Assembly: GCA_026988135.1 (NCBI GenBank)
Contig: JALSLT010000107.1
Span: forward strand, 1-6,303
Source: Desulfurobacterium sp.
GTDB taxonomy: Bacteria > Aquificota > Aquificia > Desulfurobacteriales > Desulfurobacteriaceae
Length of the DNA: 6,303 nucleotides
Reading direction: 5' to 3'
The notes below the pieces were generated by a model. It was not told the origin of the DNA, did no database searches, and saw nothing but the letters and a program-made list of their open reading frames with translations. This document shows, piece after piece, positions 1-5,460 of this stretch; the stretch's first letter is position 1; the number at the start of each line of letters is the position of its first letter. Position numbers and translations under genes: made by a program.

Positions 1-3
1 AGG

Positions 4-1623
4 TTATTTCTTCTTGAAAAAGTTTTCGAAAATTTCGGAGCTAACTACTAAAGTTTTTTCATTTTTGTATGCTATAAAACCGGTTGGAGTTTTGGGTGGT
101 TTTGTGAGAAATTTTACTTTGGTAAAGTCAATTTCGATTTTTCCTGAATTTTTTCCTTTACTGTAAAAAGCTGCTGCAGAAGCTGCCAGTTCAATATCTT
201 CTTCAGATGGAATTTCATTTTTTTCAAGTTTCAGAATAATATGAGAGCCTGGTATGTTTTTTGCGTGGAACCATAATTCCCATGGATTGGAAAGTTTTAA
301 AGATATAAGTTCATTTTCTTTGCTGTTTCTTCCTATAATAATTTTTTTTCCGGAAGGAAGGGTATGTATTATTGGTAAAGCTTTATTTCTTGATTTTTTT
401 CGTTTTCTATTTTCTGTAAAAAGTTCTTCTTTTAGGGTTTTTAGTTCCTCAATATTTTCACTATTTTCTATTTTTCTTTTTACCTCTTCAAAAAAGTATT
501 TCCGGTTTTGCAGTGTTTTTTTCTCTTTTACTGTAAAATTAGCTCTGGAGAGAAGTTTCCTTGCTTTTTTAAACAGAAGTTCAAGATTTTCTTTCGGAGT
601 TTTAGATGGATCAATATCTATTTCTATGACGGTATCTGTTTCATAGTCTCTTACAAAAATTTTTTTATCTCCCGGCTTTATTGTGTGGAGATAGTATTTT
701 AAAATTTCCCCTGTTTTTTTAAATTTTTCGGCTTTTCTGTGAAGTATTTCCGGTTCCTCTATTTTAGCGAGTTTTTCTTCGATAATCTGAAGTTTTCTTT
801 TTAGTTGTTTTTCTATAACGGATTTTATTTCCGAAAGTTTTTTGTTGAAATATTTTTCTTTTGTATAAATGTTCCAGGCAGTTAAAAAAGGGTTTTTTTC
901 ATTAAAGGTTTCGTGTTTTAAGTTATTTAGTGTCTCATACTTAAAGGTTGTTAAGAATTTAGGTCTGTTTCTTTCATCAAAAAATATAATTGCTTCTTTT
1001 GAGTTATTATGTAGTTTCATGAATTTTTGATAGGCTTCGTGTAGTGATAATCCTTTTTTCATGTAATAAGCGATTTCTTTGCAATTTAGGGGAGATATTC
1101 CAATTACATATTTGTAAAGGTTTTTTTTAACTCCTTCCTCTGTAATTTTTCCAAATTGAATTTCATCAATTTCTTTTTTATCATGAGGCGGCGGTTCATA
1201 TTTTTCTCCGACTTTAGTGTTTCTTACGGATGTTTCTATATTTTTCATGACATAAAGGATACTTTTGTTTTTATCTATTAAGAATACGTTTCCTGTCTTT
1301 CCTGTTAGTTCAATAACTAATTCAAACATTTCAGTCCTGCCGGAGATGGTTACTTTTACAATGCGGAAGACAAGAAGCCTGTCTTTATTAAATGTATATA
1401 TGGATTTTATGTAGCTATTTCTGAATTTTTTAAGAAAACTTTTGTCTTCGATTTCCCCTTTTTCTATTAGGATGCCGTTTGGATTTGATAATATAAAATG
1501 GAGGAGTTTCCCTTCTGCATTTATAGTGAATCTATTTTCTTTTTGTGAATAACCGATTATTTTTTTCTTGAAAAATTCTTTATTAAGTTCTTGCGCTATT
1601 TTTTCTATATAGAGAGCGTCCAT
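4..1623 (-). CDS. rqcH: RqcH/Rqc2-type ribosome quality control protein (NFACT family)
   Basis: Cytoplasmic protein expected to bind stalled 50S subunits carrying peptidyl-tRNA and to recruit tRNA-Ala for C-terminal alanine tailing of the nascent chain (known for the family). Seen in the 539-residue product: an N-terminal NFACT-N domain beginning MDALYIEKIAQEL, with an Asp-Arg pair at D81-R82 that matches the DR motif required for tailing in RqcH/Rqc2; a VGEKYEPPP segment at 138-146; a helix-hairpin-helix segment near 171-205 (GISPL then CKEIAYY); charged helical stretches near 255-310 and 345-415 that fit the coiled-coil arms; and a C-terminal NFACT-R domain at about 413-525 with GRN (431-433) and WFHAKNIPGSH (451-461). 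The length is slightly below the usual 560-580. The ATG at 1623 is chosen because AGGAG lies 5 nt upstream; a TTG 36 nt further upstream in frame has no ribosome binding site. It is the last gene of the run and overlaps the preceding gene by 41 nt. Confidence 0.92.
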   Translation of the reverse strand: MDALYIEKIAQELNKEFFKKKIIGYSQKENRFTINAEGKLLHFILSNPNGILIEKGEIEDKSFLKKFRNSYIKSIYTFNKDRLLVFRIVKVTISGRTEMFELVIELTGKTGNVFLIDKNKSILYVMKNIETSVRNTKVGEKYEPPPHDKKEIDEIQFGKITEEGVKKNLYKYVIGISPLNCKEIAYYMKKGLSLHEAYQKFMKLHNNSKEAIIFFDERNRPKFLTTFKYETLNNLKHETFNEKNPFLTAWNIYTKEKYFNKKLSEIKSVIEKQLKRKLQIIEEKLAKIEEPEILHRKAEKFKKTGEILKYYLHTIKPGDKKIFVRDYETDTVIEIDIDPSKTPKENLELLFKKARKLLSRANFTVKEKKTLQNRKYFFEEVKRKIENSENIEELKTLKEELFTENRKRKKSRNKALPIIHTLPSGKKIIIGRNSKENELISLKLSNPWELWFHAKNIPGSHIILKLEKNEIPSEEDIELAASAAAFYSKGKNSGKIEIDFTKVKFLTKPPKTPTGFIAYKNEKTLVVSSEIFENFFKKK

Positions 1624-3016
1624 AGAGACTCCTGATTGTTTTTTTATGTTTTTCTGCAAAATTTGCTGCTGTTAATGTGAAATTTTTTGATAGTGGGATG
1701 AAAGGGTTTTTGAGTTTCTTTTCCGCTTTTACTGCAAATTCTATTTTTTCTTTTGTCAGATGCATATACTCTAAAGCTTGCATATATTCTTCCTTTGCAA
1801 TCTTTTTTGCTTCGTAAAGTTTCATCTGTATTCTGCTTTTAACATTTACTTCACTATCTCCGGATGTTTCTACGGATACAAATACGGTTTCGGGATAGTC
1901 GGATATAACTTTTGTTTGAATTCCGTCACTTTGAGTCGAAGGCATGCAGCCAAAGGGTTTTAGTGAAAGTGTCATGTGTGCTTTTTTGAATTTTATGTTA
2001 TAGAGATGTTTGGCTATTTCAAGGTGTCCTTCTCCTCCTGTTACAAACGGATCATAGTATGGTTTTGCGAGATTCCATAGGAGTTCTTGGGAAGGTAAAC
2101 TTTCGAGTTTATCGGCAAATATTCTTCTAAAGCTTTCATAAAGGCATCTGTAAAAGTCAAGAAGTCCTTTTAGGAGAAAAAGTTTTTTGTACCTTTTGAG
2201 ATTTTTTCCTTTAATTTTTATTTCAAGCTTTGTTTTTTCTATTTCGCTAAATAGTTGGTATTCTATCCACCCTGATATCGGCTCGATTTTAACTTCAGCT
2301 CCTTCCTTCTCAAGCCATCTGTGAATGTTGTAGTTTCCGTCACCTTCAGTTGTTTGCACCCAGAATTCGCCTATAACGTTTATGAGAGGTTTTGCTCGGG
2401 AATAATCAACTTCAATTTTTTTTAATAGTTTTTTTACCTGTTTTAGCATTGGATATATATCTTTGATTTTTGTACTTTTTTTTAGGGTTTTATAGGATAA
2501 ATTGACGCACTTTTTTATGATTTCGTCTGTCTGACCGTACTTGGTTTCATAAGGTCGTATCTTGTATGAAAGCTCTCTTAAAATATCTGAAACCATAACT
2601 GCTTTCATTAGGTTATAGATGAATTGTTTGGTTAGTTTTATCGTTCCTTCCGATGAAAATTTTGTTTGATTAAGTAGGGTTATTTCAAGATTGCTAAATC
2701 CCGATTCTTTTAGTGCATTACGATATTCTGTTTCATACATTCCGAATCTACAAGGTCCACATGCACCTATAGTGACAAATAGGTATTCTCTACTAATATC
2801 TGTTTCATAACTTTTTTTTCTAATAAATTTTAATAGGTTTCCAATTGTGAAGTAGGCTGGGTTGCACATTCCTTTATTGCAAAATTCTCTTCCTGTTTTT
2901 AGGGATTCCATATCAGGTTGTGGGAGAATTTCGGCTTTATAGCCTAAATTTTCTACTGCTGCTTTGAGAAGTTTATCATGAATGGGGGTAAGTCCTCCGA
3001 ACAGTAGAGTTTTCAT
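1583..3016 (-). CDS. Acyl-CoA dehydratase activase-related protein (DUF2229/COG3581-like, probable Fe-S)
   Basis: A 477-residue protein resembling the non-ATPase part of large 2-hydroxyacyl-CoA dehydratase activase-type proteins (DUF2229 plus 2-HGD-like regions). The exact function of this standalone form is unknown. Seen: an N-terminal segment MKTLLFGGLTPIHDKLL like DUF2229; C46-x4-C51 in an FCNKGMCNPAY context; a GACGPC motif with C86 and C89; GGEGHLEI at 327-334; and KPFGCMPS with C357 near 353-360, followed by an SRIQMKLYEA helix. Clustered, motif-embedded cysteines suggest [4Fe-4S] binding, as in the dehydratase family (inference). No BadF/BcrA-type ATPase activator domain is present in this protein or elsewhere in the window, so a partner, if any, is elsewhere. 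The ATG at 3016 is preceded by GAGAGGT; the preceding gene stops 1 nt upstream. Residues 465-477 are encoded in the overlap with rqcH. Family membership is fairly sure; enzymatic role is not. Confidence 0.78.
   Translation of the reverse strand: MKTLLFGGLTPIHDKLLKAAVENLGYKAEILPQPDMESLKTGREFCNKGMCNPAYFTIGNLLKFIRKKSYETDISREYLFVTIGACGPCRFGMYETEYRNALKESGFSNLEITLLNQTKFSSEGTIKLTKQFIYNLMKAVMVSDILRELSYKIRPYETKYGQTDEIIKKCVNLSYKTLKKSTKIKDIYPMLKQVKKLLKKIEVDYSRAKPLINVIGEFWVQTTEGDGNYNIHRWLEKEGAEVKIEPISGWIEYQLFSEIEKTKLEIKIKGKNLKRYKKLFLLKGLLDFYRCLYESFRRIFADKLESLPSQELLWNLAKPYYDPFVTGGEGHLEIAKHLYNIKFKKAHMTLSLKPFGCMPSTQSDGIQTKVISDYPETVFVSVETSGDSEVNVKSRIQMKLYEAKKIAKEEYMQALEYMHLTKEKIEFAVKAEKKLKNPFIPLSKNFTLTAANFAEKHKKTIRSLYGRSLYRKNSART
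1629..1633 (-). promoter_or_regulatory. Shine-Dalgarno of rqcH, inside the upstream gene
   Basis: On the minus strand AGGAG is followed by TCTCT and then ATG at 1623. This decides the rqcH start over the in-frame TTG at 1659. The site lies within the last codons of the preceding gene, so rqcH translation initiates inside that gene and may be coupled to it. Confidence 0.8.
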
Positions 3017-3017
3017 T

Positions 3018-3629
3018 TTACCTCTCAGTTTGGGTCAAAGACTTTATCGTTTCTGTTGATATGTGCCCTTGCCTGATTATTATAGGATTATTTTCAATAA
3101 GGGAAACAATTGTTGACGGGACGGGATTTCCTGTGCCTTCTATACAGTATTTAATCTTTTCCTTGAAATAGCTAATGCACTCTTTACAGTTTTTTGCCGG
3201 TGTTTTATCTTGTGGATTGGCACTAGGGGCAAAGAGAGGGCCAGTTTCCTTGATTAGTTTTAGTAGCCATTTGTGATTTGGTATTCTGACAGCAATATTG
3301 TCTTTTTTAAAGATTTTTCTAAAAGGGGAAGTTCCATCTATCGGTAGAATTGCCGTTAATTTTCCCGGCCAAATGGTTTGTAAAAGATTCCTGTACTCTT
3401 CAGGGATTAAAATGCCGTATTTTTTTATGGTTTCTATCGAATCAAAAAGAATAATCAAAGGTTTTTTAGGTTCTCTTTCCTTTACTTTATAAGCTTTGAA
3501 AACAGTTGTTTTGTTAAGAGAATTTCCTATTATTCCGAACTGAGTGTCTGTCGGAGAACAGAGGATTTCACCTTTTAATATGATGGATTTAATGATTTTG
3601 AAATCCCTTTCAAAATTAAGAATCCTCAT
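3018..3629 (-). CDS. tsaC: L-threonylcarbamoyladenylate synthase (TsaC/YrdC/Sua5 family)
   Basis: Expected to make threonylcarbamoyl-AMP from threonine, bicarbonate and ATP, the first step of t6A37 modification of ANN-decoding tRNAs, in the cytoplasm. The 203-residue length fits the single-domain TsaC form; the C-terminal Sua5 domain is absent. Seen in order: SPTDTQFGI (25-33, usually PTDTvYGL), the KxR motif K50-E-R52 followed by KKPL, WPGKLTAIL (87-95), NIAVRIPNHKWL (111-122), PLFAPSANP (131-139, with the conserved SAN at 137-139), VPSTIVSL (170-177) and IIRQG near 184-188. All core YrdC motifs are therefore intact, with Phe replacing the usual Tyr in the first. The start ATG at 3629 has a modest AGAGAT upstream and overlaps the DUF89 gene end by 14 nt; the next gene starts 1 nt after this stop. 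A YciO-type paralogue with a different role is possible, because the family is split by subtle residues and the rest of the genome is not visible. Confidence 0.88.
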   Translation of the reverse strand: MRILNFERDFKIIKSIILKGEILCSPTDTQFGIIGNSLNKTTVFKAYKVKEREPKKPLIILFDSIETIKKYGILIPEEYRNLLQTIWPGKLTAILPIDGTSPFRKIFKKDNIAVRIPNHKWLLKLIKETGPLFAPSANPQDKTPAKNCKECISYFKEKIKYCIEGTGNPVPSTIVSLIENNPIIIRQGHISTETIKSLTQTER

Positions 3630-4545
3630 TTTTTATCTCTAAAAGATGTTTGTTGTAAAGGAATATAAGGTCTCCTTTTTTACAGTGCAGTTCTTTTGCC
3701 ATAGGATTACATTTCGATTTTAAGATGAAGAATATATCCTTATTGTTTATTGTTTCAAGAGTTTCTATATTTGCTTGTCCTTTTGATATAATAACGTGAG
3801 CTTTGTTCCATTCTGCTTGAAAATCCTCGCCTACGAAATCAAAATCTATTCCTATAAAATCGTTCCCTGTAGTTATGAGATTATCGGCGATTTCGTCTAT
3901 TCCACTTTTTAGAGCTTCTTCTATAGTAGCATCGTTTAGTATTGGTCCACCTCTTACCACAAAAGTTATTATCATTCCTTGTTTTTTTAGAAATTTCAAA
4001 AGAAATTTGTCAAATACGATTTCTCCGGCATTGTCTCCTATATAGAGTACTTTTTTCCCGGAGACTATAAATCTTTCAAATATTTCTTTATCGAAATATG
4101 CGAATTTTTGATAAAGGAATGTTTCGATCTCTTTTTCCAAATCAAAGAAAGCCGGTTTGTCAGGTTTTACTGTTTTTTGGTGTTCCATAGGAACACCAAA
4201 GTCTATTACATTTCCAATGGCTGCAAGTTTTACGGCCATGTCAAGTTTATCTGTTGTAGGTTGATAGAACTTTTCTTCGATTTCTTTTTCAAGTTGAAGA
4301 GCTATTTCTGTGTATTTATCTTTCAACGGTTTGAACGGGTCATTTACTCCGACTATTTTTTTGAAAAGTTTATGAATATAAGTTGCATTGTGTCCTGGTG
4401 ATTTTTCGGGTTCTAGTTTTTCAGCTATAAGTCCGCAAGTCTCTTTTAGGACTTTTAATGATAATCCTCTGTCTGCTTCTATGAATTTTAAAATGCTTAA
4501 TATTTGTTTATTAAAGCAAGGAATACATTCCGGGTGAACTTTCAT
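3616..4545 (-). CDS. DUF89/ARMT1-type metal-dependent phosphatase (COG1578-like)
   Basis: A 309-residue protein of the DUF89 family, whose characterised members are Mn/Co/Ni-dependent phosphatases acting on phosphometabolites and proposed to be damage-control enzymes. The substrate here is unknown. Seen: an N-terminal C7-IP-C10 pair after MKVHPE, typical of the archaeal/bacterial subfamily; NATYIHKLFK (53-62) and NDPFKPLK (68-75) in the helical domain; AAIGNVIDFG (108-117); the metal site YIGDNAGEIVFDK (168-180, with D171 and N172); RGGPILNDAT (198-207, with N204 and D205); ISKGQANIE (253-261); and KSKCNPMA (276-283). All expected active-site motifs are intact. The ATG at 4545 is preceded by GGAG with 6 nt spacing, lying in the 11-nt gap after the FAH-family gene. 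The neighbouring FAH-fold enzyme would fit a metabolite-repair role (inference). The gene carries a perfect inverted repeat at 4176-4200 encoding residues 116-124. Confidence 0.88.
   Translation of the reverse strand: MKVHPECIPCFNKQILSILKFIEADRGLSLKVLKETCGLIAEKLEPEKSPGHNATYIHKLFKKIVGVNDPFKPLKDKYTEIALQLEKEIEEKFYQPTTDKLDMAVKLAAIGNVIDFGVPMEHQKTVKPDKPAFFDLEKEIETFLYQKFAYFDKEIFERFIVSGKKVLYIGDNAGEIVFDKFLLKFLKKQGMIITFVVRGGPILNDATIEEALKSGIDEIADNLITTGNDFIGIDFDFVGEDFQAEWNKAHVIISKGQANIETLETINNKDIFFILKSKCNPMAKELHCKKGDLIFLYNKHLLEIKNEDS
4176..4200. repeat. Perfect 11-bp inverted repeat with 3-nt loop, inside the DUF89 gene
   Basis: The left arm TTTGGTGTTCC (4176-4186) is followed by ATA and the exact reverse complement GGAACACCAAA (4190-4200). 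In the mRNA it would form an 11-bp stem with a UAU loop across codons 116-124 (FGVPMEHQK). On the coding strand the stem is followed by A residues, not U, so it does not look like an intrinsic terminator. Function unknown; chance is possible but unlikely for arms this long and a loop this short. Confidence 0.85.
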
Positions 4546-4556
4546 CTGTATCTCCG

Positions 4557-5336
4557 TTATCTTTGCTCTTTTTTAACATAATTTATAAGGGTACCTATCT
4601 CTTCTATTTCAATTTCAACTTTGTCTCCCTCTTTCAATGTTCCAACGCCGGGGGGAGTTCCGGTTATAATAACATCTCCGGGCAGGAGAGTCATTATTTT
4701 TGAGATGAATGAAACCAGGAAAAACGGGGAAAATATCATATCTGAAGTGTTTCCTCTCTGTTTCACTTCACCGTTTACTTTTGTTGTTATTTTTAAGGAA
4801 AGAGGATCTGCTTCTGTTTGTATCCAAGGGCCGTAAGGAGCGAATGTGTCGAAAGATTTTGCTCTTGTGTATTGCCCGTCTTTTTTTTGTAGATCTCTTG
4901 CAGTAACGTCGTTAAAACAGGAATAGCCTAAAATAACATCTTTGGCTTCCTCTTCGGAAACGTTTTTGGTTTTTTTTCCTATTACTATGGCAACTTCTCC
5001 TTCGTAATCTACTTTTTCGGACATTTGTGGAAGTATGATTTTCATTTTGTTAGAGATGATAGATGTTGAAGGTTTCATAAAAAGCAAAGGTTCTTCCGGT
5101 AACGGTTTTCCCATCTCTTCGGCGTGGGCTTTGTAATTAAGGCCCACGGCTACAATCTTAGTTGCTCTTGTTGGGGGAAGAAATTTTAATTCTTTTATAT
5201 CGTAAATTTTTTCTTCGTCAATCGTTCTTGTTTCTTTAAGTTGGGAAACTCTTGTTTCTTTAAGAGTAGCAACTTCTCTTCCTTTGATAATGCCGAAGAA
5301 AACATCCTTTTCTCGCTTAAACCTTCCTATCTTCAA
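4557..5336 (-). CDS. Fumarylacetoacetate hydrolase family protein (FAHD1/COG0179-like)
   Basis: A 259-residue FAH-fold enzyme. Relatives hydrolyse acylpyruvates, decarboxylate or tautomerise oxaloacetate, or isomerise 2-hydroxyhepta-2,4-diene-1,7-dioate; the substrate cannot be chosen from sequence alone. Seen: a small N-terminal domain (about 1-55, DUF2437-like); VAVGLNYKAHAEEMG (62-76), with H71 and E74 in the positions of the FAHD1 catalytic His/Glu; FMKPSTSI (86-93); metal ligands E112 and E114 in VDYEGEVAIVIG and D143 in CFNDVTARD; K160 in TRAKSFDTF; and ITGTPPGVG (224-232). All catalytic motifs are intact. No aromatic-degradation genes accompany it, so a housekeeping role on oxaloacetate or acylpyruvate is more plausible (inference). 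The start is TTG at 5336, supported by a very strong upstream GGGGAGGAGA. First gene of the minus-strand run. Residues 25-37 contain LKETR twice, encoded by an exact 15-nt repeat. Confidence 0.9.
   Translation of the reverse strand: MKIGRFKREKDVFFGIIKGREVATLKETRVSQLKETRTIDEEKIYDIKELKFLPPTRATKIVAVGLNYKAHAEEMGKPLPEEPLLFMKPSTSIISNKMKIILPQMSEKVDYEGEVAIVIGKKTKNVSEEEAKDVILGYSCFNDVTARDLQKKDGQYTRAKSFDTFAPYGPWIQTEADPLSLKITTKVNGEVKQRGNTSDMIFSPFFLVSFISKIMTLLPGDVIITGTPPGVGTLKEGDKVEIEIEEIGTLINYVKKEQR
5226..5264. repeat. Exact 15-nt direct repeat, 24-nt period, in the FAH-family gene
   Basis: TCTTGTTTCTTTAAG occurs at 5226-5240 and again at 5250-5264, separated by 9 nt. The period is a multiple of three, so on the minus strand it encodes LKETR-VSQ-LKETR (residues 25-37) without a frameshift. 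It lies in the variable N-terminal domain, away from the active site, and looks like a small in-frame duplication. Confidence 0.8.
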
Positions 5337-5340
5337 TTTA

Positions 5341-5350
5341 TCTCCTCCCC
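5341..5350 (-). promoter_or_regulatory. Strong Shine-Dalgarno of the FAH-family gene
   Basis: The minus strand reads GGGGAGGAGA, with the GGAGG core 7 nt before the TTG at 5336. It is the strongest ribosome binding site in the window and supports the TTG start codon. Confidence 0.8.
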
Positions 5351-5366
5351 GTAAAAAACTTTCCTA

Positions 5367-5372
5367 ATTATA
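5367..5372 (-). promoter_or_regulatory. Putative -10 box for the minus-strand operon
   Basis: A perfect TATAAT on the minus strand (AAGGTATAATTAGG). Transcription would start near 5360, giving a leader of about 24 nt that contains the strong Shine-Dalgarno. No convincing TTGACA-like -35 lies 16-18 bp upstream, so the call rests on the -10 box and on position in the divergent gap. Confidence 0.55.
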
Positions 5373-5418
5373 CCTTAATTTTTGTTTGCCATCTTTCCGA
5401 TACTTTTGGTTAAAAGGA

Positions 5419-5424
5419 TATAAT
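5419..5424 (+). promoter_or_regulatory. Putative -10 box for kdsB-pyrG
   Basis: A perfect TATAAT on the plus strand (AAGGATATAATTAG). The expected transcription start is near 5431, which gives a leader of about 30 nt before the kdsB start at 5461. The -35 region is weak (TTCCGA or TTTCCG at 18-19 bp spacing). Together with TATAAT on the other strand it forms a 9-bp inverted repeat (5364-5372 and 5419-5427). Confidence 0.55.
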
Positions 5425-5450
5425 TAGATTTTGAAATTTTCTAAAGTTGA

Positions 5451-5457
5451 GAGGTGG
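5451..5457 (+). promoter_or_regulatory. Shine-Dalgarno deciding the kdsB start
   Basis: GAGGTGG is followed by TTT and TTG at 5461; counted from the AGG core the spacing is 6 nt. An alternative in-frame TTG at 5431 has no Shine-Dalgarno and coincides with the predicted transcription start, so 5461 is preferred. Confidence 0.7.
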
Positions 5458-5460
5458 TTT

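Noticed and set aside
254..702. Plus-strand open frames opposite rqcH
   Set aside because: They encode low-complexity Phe/Ser-rich peptides that are the complement of Lys/Glu-rich helices of RqcH; no ribosome binding site and no family resemblance.
494..755. 14-mer AAGTATTTCCGGTT present twice (494-507 and 742-755) in rqcH
   Set aside because: The copies are in different reading frames, 248 nt apart, and their flanks differ. In an AT-skewed sequence this is plausible by chance, and there is no third copy to suggest a dispersed motif.
1624..1659. Extended rqcH N-terminus from the TTG at 1659
   Set aside because: No Shine-Dalgarno, and family homology begins at the ATG at 1623, which has a well-placed AGGAG.
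4022..4064. TCTCCGG/CCGGAGA inverted repeat in the DUF89 gene
   Set aside because: 7-bp arms about 29 nt apart, overlapping the conserved GDNAGE codons; no terminator-like T tract and likely chance.
349..5100. Recurrent TCCGG words, considered as a DNA-uptake or Chi-like signal
   Set aside because: The flanking bases are inconsistent and the occurrences follow codon usage; no extended consensus emerges.
5123..5148. Inverted repeat CGTGGGC...GCCCACG with a 12-nt loop in the FAH-family gene
   Set aside because: The arms are only 7 bp and encode the conserved VGLNYKAHAEE segment, so the symmetry follows from codon choice in constrained residues.
5431..5460. Extended kdsB N-terminus from the TTG at 5431
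   Set aside because: It coincides with the predicted transcription start, lacks a ribosome binding site, and adds ten residues with no counterpart in KdsB proteins.
5337..5460. Small RNA, riboswitch or short gene in the divergent gap
   Set aside because: At 124 bp with leaders of only about 24 and 30 nt, there is no room for a known riboswitch, and I see no stem-loop plus T-tract or short frame with a ribosome binding site.
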